The position numbers and the translations under genes were made by a program. Shown here piece after piece: positions 1 through 5,660 of a stretch of 5,724 nt of DNA (its first letter is position 1; every line of letters begins with the position of its first letter). Location: positions 1-5,724 of the forward strand of contig CABQJA010000149.1 of NCBI GenBank assembly GCA_902464345.1, read 5' to 3'. The notes below the pieces were generated by a model. The model was not told the DNA's origin. It searched no databases and saw nothing but the letters and a program-made list of their open reading frames with translations. This DNA is from an uncultured Clostridium sp. (GTDB lineage Bacteria > Bacillota > Clostridia > Lachnospirales > Lachnospiraceae).

Positions 1-254
1 GTAGCGGTACATAGGACTGCACAATACGCAGTCCAAGAACCGACGTGCTTCTAGGGCCGCACATAAAACAAGGACAGAGGCTCCATTTCTACAATGCTGA
101 AAATCTTGCCTGCAAAAGATGTGGCCTGAGTATATGACAGAAGTTCCGGTATCGTGAAGTTCCATCATCCCAAAGCAAAATCTGTTGAGGAGGGCAATAA
201 ACACAGCATTTTATGCACCAGCCGGCACGTAGTGGCACATAAGATAAGAATCGG
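1..254. other. Leader region without a supportable gene
   Basis: No complete gene is visible. In one minus-strand frame there is an uninterrupted run of 56 codons, from two adjacent ATG codons (163-168) through position 1, so it could be the start of a gene lying to the left. It has no Shine-Dalgarno sequence at a proper distance and its translation, rich in Cys and Arg, matches no family I recognise. On the plus strand, frame 1 is closed by stops at 52-54, 70-72 and 127-129. A small GC-rich hairpin (14-34) and an imperfect repeat (1-16 and 229-244) are the only structures seen. The stretch may be the decayed end of a mobile element or ordinary intergenic DNA; I cannot decide. Confidence 0.4.
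14..34. repeat. Short GC-rich inverted repeat (hairpin)
   Basis: GGACTGC (14-20) and GCAGTCC (28-34) are perfect 7-bp complements around a 7-base loop. No T-run follows on either strand, so it does not look like an intrinsic terminator. It could be part of a structured RNA or the end of an upstream element, or arise by chance. Confidence 0.45.
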
Positions 255-283
255 TTGACATAGGGAGGTCAAGTGTGTATATT
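255..283 (+). promoter_or_regulatory. Sigma-A promoter of the GntR-ABC operon
   Basis: A perfect -35 box TTGACA (255-260) is followed after exactly 17 bases by TATATT (278-283), one base from the TATAAT consensus. Transcription should begin near 290, giving a leader of about 30 bases before the regulator start at 322. This is the only strong promoter seen before the run of six closely spaced plus-strand genes, so it probably drives all of them. Confidence 0.85.
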
Positions 284-300
284 GAATATATACAATATAC
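276..300. promoter_or_regulatory. Palindromic operator, probable GntR/YtrA autoregulation site
   Basis: Two nested dyads are present. TGTATAT (276-282) pairs with ATATACA (288-294) across 5 bases, and GTATATTG (277-284) pairs with CAATATAC (293-300) across 8 bases. The dyad covers the -10 box and the expected transcription start, so a bound dimer would block RNA polymerase. GntR-family regulators bind as dimers to such palindromes, often with GT and AC at the ends, and the adjacent first gene encodes one. That this protein binds here is an inference. Confidence 0.75.
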
Positions 301-321
301 TTACGCGTAAAGGAAATGAAT

Positions 322-705
322 ATGGATATTATTATTTCAAACAGTTCCGGTGTTCCGATCTATGAGCAGATCGAGGAACAGATCAAGGGACAGATTATGG
401 CTGGGCAGCTGGCGGAAGGGGACGCTCTTCCATCCATGCGTGTGCTTGCCAAAGAATTAAAAATCAGTATCATCACGACGAAGCGTGCCTATGAGGATCT
501 GGAACGGGATGGGTTTATTGAGTCCATAACCGGAAAGGGGAGCTTTGTGAAGAAGATCAACGGTGATATCGTCCGGGAAGGACTGCTGTTTACGATTCAG
601 GAGCTTATGGAAGCGGCCGTTGATAAAGCGGTTCTCGGAAAGATTTCACAGGAGGATTTACAGGAGATGCTTGCGTTGTTGTATGAGGAGAGGAGCCGGA
701 GGTAA
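322..705 (+). CDS. GntR-family transcriptional regulator, YtrA subfamily
   Basis: This 127-residue protein has an N-terminal GntR winged helix-turn-helix at about residues 12-77. It includes the PIYEQI helix, the ALPSMRVLAKEL turn, the recognition helix around TTKRAYEDLERDG, and the wing ITGKGSFV. Only about 50 residues follow, predicted as two helices for dimerisation. That short tail is the mark of the YtrA subfamily, in contrast to FadR or HutC types with large ligand-binding domains. YtrA members usually repress their own operon with an adjacent ABC transporter, as seen here. I chose ATG at 322 because AAAGGA (309-314) lies 7 bases before it. The in-frame ATG at 316 would leave a single base of spacing. 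The stop lies 8 bases before the ATPase gene. The inducer is unknown. Confidence 0.93.
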   Translation: MDIIISNSSGVPIYEQIEEQIKGQIMAGQLAEGDALPSMRVLAKELKISIITTKRAYEDLERDGFIESITGKGSFVKKINGDIVREGLLFTIQELMEAAVDKAVLGKISQEDLQEMLALLYEERSRR

Positions 706-713
706 AGGGTAGT

Positions 714-1601
714 ATGGAAGAAGGAATGAATGTAATTGAACTTGATGGTGTGGTGAAGGATTACGGAGATTTTAAGCTGGACCGGGTCAGCTTCGCGGTA
801 CCGGAGGGAAGTATCTGTGGGTTTATCGGACAGAACGGAGCAGGAAAAACCACAACGATCCAGCTGATCCTGGATGCAATCCGGAGAGATACCGGGGAAA
901 TCCGGGTATTCGGAGAGAGCATTGACCGGGATTCGGCAGCATTGCGAGAGAAGATCGGGGTTGTATTCGATGAAATGGGATTCCATGATTTTCTGACGGC
1001 ACGGGATATTAATCTCATGATGAAGAATATCTATAAAGAATGGAATGAGGAGCAGTTCTTCGAATATCTGAAACGGTTCTCCCTGCCAACGAAGAAACGG
1101 TGCGGAGCGTTCTCACGCGGCATGCGGATGAAACTCCAGATTGCAACGGCACTGTCGCACAATGCGAAGCTGCTGATCATGGATGAACCGACCAGCGGAC
1201 TGGATCCGGTAGTACGGAATGAGATGCTGGAGATTTTCAGGGAATATGTCTTAGAGGAGGATCATACGATCCTGCTTTCTTCCCACATCACCGGTGATCT
1301 GGAGAAGCTGGCAGATGAGGTGGTATTTATTGACGGCGGCAGGATCGTGCTGACCGGTAATAAGGATGAATTAATGGAAAGTCATGGAATCTTAAAGTGT
1401 CGGAAACAGGATCTGTCATTGATCGATATGAGTCTGGTGGTTTCTGTTCAGTTATCTTCATTCGGAGCAGAGGTTCTGGTCAATGACCGGCATACCTGTG
1501 AGAAACAGTACCCGGACATGGTGATAGAACCGGCGAGTCTGGAAGAGATTATGATCTATTATGTAAACCGGGCGAACGGTATACGGCCGGATGGTGAATA
1601 G
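714..1601 (+). CDS. ABC transporter ATP-binding protein (YtrB/BcrA-like)
   Basis: This 295-residue ATPase should power export, or substrate sensing, through the two permeases encoded next. Visible motifs are Walker A GQNGAGKT (39-46), the ABC signature FSRGM (133-137) in place of LSGGQ, Walker B LLIMDE (153-158), D-loop SGLD (161-164) and switch histidine H191. The Q-loop position reads VVFDE (83-87) without an obvious glutamine, a change also seen in drug- and bacitracin-type ATPases. About 70 residues after the nucleotide-binding domain form a C-terminal extension of the kind found in this group. ATG 714 has AAGGG at 705-709 and GGAGG at 698-702. A second in-frame ATG at 726 would match the usual N-terminus of the family, but AAGGA directly abuts it, so 714 is favoured. 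The gene lies 8 bases after the regulator and 9 before the first permease. The substrate cannot be read from the sequence. Confidence 0.93.
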   Translation: MEEGMNVIELDGVVKDYGDFKLDRVSFAVPEGSICGFIGQNGAGKTTTIQLILDAIRRDTGEIRVFGESIDRDSAALREKIGVVFDEMGFHDFLTARDINLMMKNIYKEWNEEQFFEYLKRFSLPTKKRCGAFSRGMRMKLQIATALSHNAKLLIMDEPTSGLDPVVRNEMLEIFREYVLEEDHTILLSSHITGDLEKLADEVVFIDGGRIVLTGNKDELMESHGILKCRKQDLSLIDMSLVVSVQLSSFGAEVLVNDRHTCEKQYPDMVIEPASLEEIMIYYVNRANGIRPDGE

Positions 1602-1610
1602 GAGGCAGAT

Positions 1611-2369
1611 ATGAAAGGGTTATTGATAAAAGATTTCTTCTGCCTGAAACGGCAGCTCTTTACATTTATATGTATCTGTGTTGGAGTTTTACTGGTATCG
1701 GTTCTGGTTCTGATCAGCTCCGAGCACGGCAATCTGGCGAATGGCTTTCACAATATGATCGCAGACGGCGATCTGACAGCGGAGCGGGTAGCCACGCTGA
1801 TGCAGTATTGTATGATTTTTGTACTTCTGATACCGATGGCATTTACCGAAAATGTGGCGAATGTATTTCTGGATGACAGGAATGCATCCTTCCAGAAGCT
1901 TGCGGGAGCATTGCCGATTTCGGTTGCAAAGCGTGTGGCAAGCAGATATATCACCGGACTCAGCTTTACCATGGTCGGGTTTCTGATGGATACGATCATT
2001 ATCTTTGTACTGTCAAGGTTGACGAAGTTTATGGTGTTTGCCGATTTTTTCGGCGCAATTGTGAGCTTCGCATCCTTTATGATCATTTATCTGGCACTGT
2101 TTATTCCGTTTGAGTATTTACTGGGCGTGGACCGGATCTTGATTGTACAGATCCTGCCGGTCATTCTGGTCGGAGCAGCATTGGTCGTTCCGCATATAAA
2201 GGAGATTGGAGCTATCTTTCTGGAGGAGAATGCGGCGTTGAATATTCAGGCAATTCCGGAGTTCTTAATGCATAAGTCCTATATTCCTGTATGTGTGGCA
2301 ATTGTCATGCTGGCCGGTTCTTATGGGATCAGTGTCCGGATCGCTGAACGAAAGCGGGGTGTTGCATAA
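1611..2369 (+). CDS. ABC-2 type transporter permease (ABC2_membrane_5-like)
   Basis: This 252-residue integral membrane protein opens with MKGLLIKDFFCLKRQ, a start typical of short ABC-2 permeases of Firmicutes. About six membrane spans can be drawn, near residues 16-36, 66-86, 116-134, 145-166, 175-195 and 224-243. After span 2 comes a cytoplasmic stretch DDRNASFQKLAGALPIS with R108 and R112. This resembles the coupling region of the family, in which a segment ending in LPIS precedes the next helix. TAGGAGG, made partly from the ATPase stop, sits 5 bases before the ATG, so start and coupling are well supported. It probably pairs with the next gene product to form the channel. The family match is from recall of pattern, without a profile search. 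Confidence 0.88.
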   Translation: MKGLLIKDFFCLKRQLFTFICICVGVLLVSVLVLISSEHGNLANGFHNMIADGDLTAERVATLMQYCMIFVLLIPMAFTENVANVFLDDRNASFQKLAGALPISVAKRVASRYITGLSFTMVGFLMDTIIIFVLSRLTKFMVFADFFGAIVSFASFMIIYLALFIPFEYLLGVDRILIVQILPVILVGAALVVPHIKEIGAIFLEENAALNIQAIPEFLMHKSYIPVCVAIVMLAGSYGISVRIAERKRGVA

Positions 2370-3166
2370 TGGGCGGATTACTTTATAAAAATTATGTGGT
2401 GGTCAGCGGAAAGCTTCTGGTATTCGGACTGCTTGGTCTGACAATCCTGTTTCTGCTGCTTCGGCTTCTTCTGCCGGGTGGGGATCTGGTGCTTGCGGGA
2501 GAGGGATATCTGGCGGACAGTATGACAGATGATGCAATGACCGGGTTTATCTGTGATGCCGGTCTGGCGTGCCTGCTTGTGGGTATAGAGATGGTACTGA
2601 TCGTGGTTCCGCTTTCTGCATGGATCGGAAGTCTGCTCCGGGCAGATGAGAAGAATCAGACCCGCAGGATGATAAAGGTGCTTCCGTTTCAGAAACATGC
2701 GTATATCGGATCGGTGTATTTGTTTTTTGGAATTACATATTATGTGATACTTTCCCTTATGCTTTTCTGGACGATTATATTTAATGCAAATGCGGGAGAG
2801 AATGTCTTGCAGGATGCAGTCAGTATGAATGGACAAATGCTATGTCTGTTTGTGGCAGTTCCAGTGATCATTCTGGCGGTAGAGCTTCCGATTATCATTA
2901 CCCTGGGAACGAAGAAAGGAATCATGATCAAGCGGTTGTTTCTGCTGGCATTGGTACTGGGTGCATTTGCATATCTGTTGTTTGGAGATTTAAGTGTCTG
3001 GACCGGATTTGATCTGTATGTGCTTATCAACTGGACAGAGACCCATCAGAGCCTGGTTGTAGGTCTGGAAGTGGGGATGCCGGTGCTGGCGCTTGTTCTG
3101 TACTGGCTTTCGTATCGGCTTACCTGCCGGTTAAATGAGGATCGGGAGGTGGATTTCTATGACTAA
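2369..3166 (+). CDS. Second ABC-2 type transporter permease subunit
   Basis: This 265-residue membrane protein begins MGGLLYKNYVVVSGK, another typical ABC-2 permease opening. Likely spans lie near residues 16-36, 66-90, 115-138, 157-178, 188-206 and 229-250. The polar segment at 91-112, RADEKNQTRRMIKVLPF, corresponds to the cytoplasmic stretch after span 2 in the first permease, so the two are distant paralogues and probably form a heterodimer with two ATPase copies. Its ATG shares a base with the TAA of the previous gene (TAATG), which suggests translational coupling. A weak GCGGGG lies 10 bases upstream. Its last 8 bases overlap the next gene. The substrate is unknown. Confidence 0.86.
   Translation: MGGLLYKNYVVVSGKLLVFGLLGLTILFLLLRLLLPGGDLVLAGEGYLADSMTDDAMTGFICDAGLACLLVGIEMVLIVVPLSAWIGSLLRADEKNQTRRMIKVLPFQKHAYIGSVYLFFGITYYVILSLMLFWTIIFNANAGENVLQDAVSMNGQMLCLFVAVPVIILAVELPIIITLGTKKGIMIKRLFLLALVLGAFAYLLFGDLSVWTGFDLYVLINWTETHQSLVVGLEVGMPVLALVLYWLSYRLTCRLNEDREVDFYD
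3144..3152 (+). promoter_or_regulatory. Ribosome binding site deciding the CPBP start
   Basis: GGGAGGTGG lies inside the end of the second permease gene, with its GGAGG core 9 bases before ATG 3159. It excludes the upstream in-frame ATG at 3135, which lies before this site and has no Shine-Dalgarno sequence of its own. Confidence 0.8.
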
Positions 3167-4061
3167 GAAACGATTATTTCTATATCTCGGACTGACCTTT
3201 GGACTGACCTGGGGCGTGTTTCTGCTCTGGATCCTGAGTGGAGGCATATATCTGGATGAAGAGGGCAGCCTGACACCGATGGCGAGTCTGATCGGTGGGA
3301 TCGCCATGTTGTGTCCGACTCTGGGAATGCTGCTTACCAGACGACTGACGAAGGAAGGGTTTGCATTCTCCGGAACGGATTCCATGTTACTTGGGATTAA
3401 TCTTAAAAATAAGAAATGGATCCTTTATCTTATGGTGATGATACTGCCATGGATCTATTTTGAACTGGGAAATGGATTGCGTTTGCTGCTGTCACCGGAA
3501 GCATTTTCGACAGAGGTGGCAGAGGAGCTTGGAAGCCTGCTGTTTATACAGCCGTTTGCATCAATCGTGAATGGGGTCTTTGTATCCTTTGCGGCACTGG
3601 GTGAAGAGCTGGGCTGGCGAGGTTATATGATGCCGAAACTGTTAAAACTCATGGATGCGAAATGGGCAGTTCCGGTCGGAGGGATAATCTGGGGCATCTG
3701 GCATTGGCCGATGATCTATCTGGGACATAATTTCGGCTTTGGTTACCTGGGCTATCCGTTTACCGGCTTTGCAGCCATGTGTGTGATGTCGGTGGCAATC
3801 GGTACGATTCTGACCTATGTGACCTGTAGGACAGGCTCCATCTGGCCGGCGGCGATCCTTCATGCGGTAAATAATGCCTCACCGGGAATCCTGCAATATT
3901 ATTTTGATGGCAGTAAGGTCTCCGGCTGGAAGGGTGACAGTGTGGCTTCTTCATTGATCATGCTGTTGCCGATGATCGGAATCAGTGTGGTATTTTATGT
4001 GCTGCTTTGCAGAAAACAGGCGAAGAATAAAACAGGCTTTTCCGGTACATACTACTCGTAA
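3159..4061 (+). CDS. CPBP (CAAX/Abi) family intramembrane metalloprotease homologue
   Basis: This 300-residue polytopic membrane protein carries the conserved CPBP motifs. They are EELGWRGY (E149, E150, R154), the helix with W178 and H182 (WGIWH, a W variant of FxxxH), and HAVNN (H235, N239). All expected metal- and water-binding residues are present, so it may be active. About eight hydrophobic stretches are visible. Bacterial members are related to the CAAX prenyl proteases and include bacteriocin self-immunity (Abi) proteins and regulators of envelope proteins; the substrate here is unknown. The start at 3159 rests on a strong Shine-Dalgarno sequence, and the gene overlaps the preceding permease gene by 8 bases, so it is coupled to the transporter. 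A role in resistance or immunity alongside the ABC system is plausible but inferred from context only. Confidence 0.9.
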   Translation: MTKKRLFLYLGLTFGLTWGVFLLWILSGGIYLDEEGSLTPMASLIGGIAMLCPTLGMLLTRRLTKEGFAFSGTDSMLLGINLKNKKWILYLMVMILPWIYFELGNGLRLLLSPEAFSTEVAEELGSLLFIQPFASIVNGVFVSFAALGEELGWRGYMMPKLLKLMDAKWAVPVGGIIWGIWHWPMIYLGHNFGFGYLGYPFTGFAAMCVMSVAIGTILTYVTCRTGSIWPAAILHAVNNASPGILQYYFDGSKVSGWKGDSVASSLIMLLPMIGISVVFYVLLCRKQAKNKTGFSGTYYS

Positions 4062-4084
4062 AAACGAAAAGGAGCCGGGAAAAT

Positions 4085-4519
4085 ATGGCAGAATCAGATA
4101 GTATTAAACTGTTGCGGGAGTGTGATGCCGGAATCAAAATGGGTGTAACATCCATTGATGAGGTGCTTTCTTATGTGAAGAATCCGACTTTCCGCAAATT
4201 ATTGACAGAGTGCAGAAATAAGCATGAGAAGCTCCGGGAGGAAATACAGATGCTTCTGCTCGCCAGTCAGGATGACGGGAAAGATCCGAATCCGATCGCA
4301 AAGAGTATGTCGTGGATAAAAACGAATGTGAAGCTGGTCATGGATCAGTCGGACGAGACCATTGCGGACCTGATGACGGACGGGTGTAATATGGGTGTGA
4401 AAACGCTTCACAGATATCTGAATCAGTATCAGGGTGCGGAGGAAAAGACGAAGGACATTGCAAAGCGCCTGATCAATCTGGAGGAAAAGCTGACGGTGGA
4501 TATCCGGGCATATCTGTAA
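4085..4519 (+). CDS. Small helical-bundle protein, possibly ferritin-like; function unknown
   Basis: This 144-residue soluble protein has no signal peptide or membrane span. The sequence predicts four amphipathic helices, near residues 4-31, 34-61, 69-115 (broken around G100) and 120-143, with a PNP break at 68-70. I recognise its pattern (DSIKLLREC, KSMSWIKTNVK, DGCNMGVKTL, a LEEKL tail) as a small protein common in Lachnospiraceae and usually annotated as hypothetical or with a ferritin-like/DUF2383-type fold. Carboxylates and histidines such as E26, E42, H47, D90, E133 and E134 could bind metal, but no clear ExxH pair is present, so an iron-storage role is not supported. AAAAGGAG (4067-4074) lies 10 bases before the ATG. 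The gene follows the CPBP gene by 23 bases with no terminator between, so it is probably the last operon gene. Confidence 0.8.
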   Translation: MAESDSIKLLRECDAGIKMGVTSIDEVLSYVKNPTFRKLLTECRNKHEKLREEIQMLLLASQDDGKDPNPIAKSMSWIKTNVKLVMDQSDETIADLMTDGCNMGVKTLHRYLNQYQGAEEKTKDIAKRLINLEEKLTVDIRAYL

Positions 4520-4580
4520 TATAATATGTCGGGCGTTTGAATCCGGGAGGACATTTGATACAGGTGACGATCATGCCGGA

Positions 4581-4606
4581 GATACCGGTAATTTAGAACC
4601 GGGATC
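4581..4606. terminator. Weak inverted repeat between convergent genes, possible terminator
   Basis: GATACCGGT (4581-4589) and ACCGGGATC (4598-4606) pair at 8 of 9 positions around an 8-base loop. The plus strand continues AATTTAAG, a poor T-run, and the minus strand has none. The repeat touches the tspO stop codon (4605-4607). It is the only candidate for ending the plus-strand operon in the 85 bases after 4519, and termination here may be weak or factor-dependent. Confidence 0.4.
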
Positions 4607-5066
4607 AATTTAAGAGATAAATGCCCAGGTTCAGATAACCGGCAATTGTAACCCAGACCAGATAGGGGATCAGACAGCAGCCGGCGATTCGGGATATACA
4701 GTAAAACTCAGCGAAGGTGAATAGAACCAGGAGCCAGAGCAGAATGATCCATAAAAAGGAAATGAGATACAACTGCTGATTAAAAAACAGAATGGGCCAG
4801 AAGAAGTTAACGCAAAGCTGCAGAAAATAAAATAAAAGGGCACGGCCGGATTCCGGTTGCCGGACATAGATCAGGTAGGATGCAAATCCCATGAGAAGAT
4901 ACAGGATCGTCCAGATGACAGGAAATAGCCAGCCCGGTGGAGCCAGCGGTGGCAGATTGACCATCTGAAAAAGCATCATGTTTCTGGCGGTGAGCAGAGC
5001 AGCCAGCAGTCCGGTGGCAAGTGGAATTGCAAGTGCAATGATAAATGGTTTCCATTGAATTTTCAT
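4605..5066 (-). CDS. tspO: TspO/MBR family tryptophan-rich sensory membrane protein
   Basis: This 153-residue protein has five membrane spans, near residues 7-27, 46-67, 76-94, 101-122 and 128-150, the size and topology of the TspO/mitochondrial benzodiazepine receptor family. Family marks include PPLAPPGWLFPVIW (39-52), the stretch QLCVNFFWPILFF (83-95), and PYLVWVTIAGYLN (134-146) near the C-terminus. Known members bind tetrapyrroles such as haem or porphyrins and act in stress signalling or porphyrin removal. Whether this protein does so is inferred from family only. AGGGG (complement of 5074-5078) lies 7 bases before the ATG. The gene faces the ABC operon and diverges from the SseB-like gene, so it is its own transcript. 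Its upstream region holds a striking dyad that may control it. Confidence 0.92.
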   Translation of the reverse strand: MKIQWKPFIIALAIPLATGLLAALLTARNMMLFQMVNLPPLAPPGWLFPVIWTILYLLMGFASYLIYVRQPESGRALLFYFLQLCVNFFWPILFFNQQLYLISFLWIILLWLLVLFTFAEFYCISRIAGCCLIPYLVWVTIAGYLNLGIYLLN

Positions 5067-5070
5067 AAAG

Positions 5071-5119
5071 ATACCCCTCTCTCTGTAATCTTACTATATG
5101 ATTGCAGGGAGAAGGGTAT
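5071..5119. promoter_or_regulatory. 20-bp inverted repeat covering the tspO ribosome binding site
   Basis: The arms at 5071-5090 and 5100-5119 are inverted repeats matching at 17 of 20 positions, around a 9-base AT-rich loop (5091-5099). The arm nearer tspO includes the AGGGG ribosome binding site. The loop contains TATAGT read on the minus strand (5098 to 5093), a fair -10 box, although no good -35 is seen. If transcription begins just past this box the repeat would be a DNA operator. If it begins farther upstream, the RNA would form a stem that hides the ribosome binding site. Confidence 0.75.
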
Positions 5120-5139
5120 GTGTATTTCGGGGGAAAGAA

Positions 5140-5169
5140 TTGACGGAAATAAAATCAGCAATGTATAAT
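5140..5169 (+). promoter_or_regulatory. Sigma-A promoter of the SseB-like gene
   Basis: TTGACG (5140-5145) and a perfect TATAAT (5164-5169) are separated by 18 bases, with TG directly before the -10 box. Start of transcription is expected near 5175-5177, giving a leader of roughly 68 bases before ATG 5244. Confidence 0.85.
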
Positions 5170-5174
5170 GAGAC

Positions 5175-5203
5175 TGATCATGCAGGGAGGTGTCTGCAGG
5201 TCA
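5175..5203 (+). promoter_or_regulatory. 5' leader hairpin with GGAGG in its loop
   Basis: TGATC-A-TGCAG (5175-5185) pairs with CTGCAGGTCA (5194-5203), giving ten pairs including one G-U and one bulged A. The 8-base loop GGAGGTGT (5186-5193) exposes a Shine-Dalgarno-like sequence with no suitable start codon after it. The hairpin sits at the expected 5' end of the transcript. It may stabilise the mRNA or be bound by a regulator; the function is unproven. Confidence 0.55.
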
Positions 5204-5213
5204 AGTAAGGATT

Positions 5214-5236
5214 GGTTATAACCGGATAGGAGTTAT
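5214..5236 (+). promoter_or_regulatory. Second leader dyad next to the SseB-like ribosome binding site
   Basis: GGTTATAACC (5214-5223) is a perfect palindrome. In an alternative fold ATAAC (5218-5222) pairs with GTTAT (5232-5236), placing GGATAGGA in the loop. The ribosome binding site AGGAG (5228-5232), 11 bases before ATG 5244, lies in this loop and its 3' edge. The stem is only 5 bp and AT-rich, so it is weak. Confidence 0.35.
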
Positions 5237-5243
5237 CAGTAAT

Positions 5244-5660
5244 ATGCAAGAGGATAAAAGAATAGATCCCGGATTACAGGGAAATGAGAAGATAGAAGCG
5301 GCAATTGCCGGACTGCAGCGGGAGCCGTCCCAGGAAGCACTGGCGCATGCACTGACAGTCATTCGGCGCCGGATGCAGGAACAGGGCCAGTTGATCGTAG
5401 CAGTGGAACCGCCGGGACCGGATGGAAAGATTCATCTGCAGGCGACACAGACTCCGGATGGAGGAATATGGTGGCTGGCATTTACCGGCTTTGAAGAGGA
5501 GTTAAAAGGCGGAGACAGTGTGAAATCCACATTTCTGGCGGATATAGATCAGTTGTTTCATTCGGCCCTTCAGGTGGACGAGCTGAAAGGGGTAATTCTG
5601 AATCCATGGAACTGCACACTGATGCTGGATAAGGTGCTGATGAAGCTGGTGCTGGGGTGA
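5244..5660 (+). CDS. SseB-family protein
   Basis: This 138-residue soluble protein matches the SseB fold named after the enhanced-serine-sensitivity protein. Visible marks are the strand region QLIVAVEPPG (49-58), the GIWWLAFTGFEEELKGG segment (74-90), where the family has a P/AFTs-E-L-kG pattern, and the C-terminal KGVILNPWNCTLMLDK (115-130), close to the family ending gIvINPwg-f-L. Their biochemical role is poorly known. An in-frame GTG at 5190 would extend the protein by 18 residues, but its only Shine-Dalgarno sequence overlaps the codon itself. ATG 5244 has AGGAG 11 bases upstream and is preferred. The gene has its own promoter and diverges from tspO. No clear terminator is seen in the last 64 bases, which hold nothing else I can support. 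Confidence 0.83.
   Translation: MQEDKRIDPGLQGNEKIEAAIAGLQREPSQEALAHALTVIRRRMQEQGQLIVAVEPPGPDGKIHLQATQTPDGGIWWLAFTGFEEELKGGDSVKSTFLADIDQLFHSALQVDELKGVILNPWNCTLMLDKVLMKLVLG

Noticed and set aside
14..34. Hairpin as an intrinsic terminator of an upstream gene
   Set aside because: No T-run follows the stem on either strand.
213..242. Nine-codon leader peptide before the operon
   Set aside because: It lies upstream of the promoter, and GAGGAGGG (186-193) is 19 bases from its ATG, too far to act.
597..986. Minus-strand open frame of 129 codons across the GntR and ATPase genes
   Set aside because: It spans the junction of two well-supported genes, including the Walker A region, and shows no domain of its own.
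2378..2836. Minus-strand open frame of 152 codons inside the second permease gene
   Set aside because: It lies opposite a clear membrane-protein gene with operon spacing, and its product is rich in His, Lys, Gln and Cys with no family pattern. It is an antisense shadow.
3135..3158. Earlier ATG for the CPBP gene
   Set aside because: It adds eight residues but has no Shine-Dalgarno sequence, whereas ATG 3159 has an excellent one.
5190..5243. GTG start extending the SseB-like protein by 18 residues
   Set aside because: The nearest GGAGG overlaps the GTG itself, so a ribosome could not use both; the extension also does not look like part of the domain.
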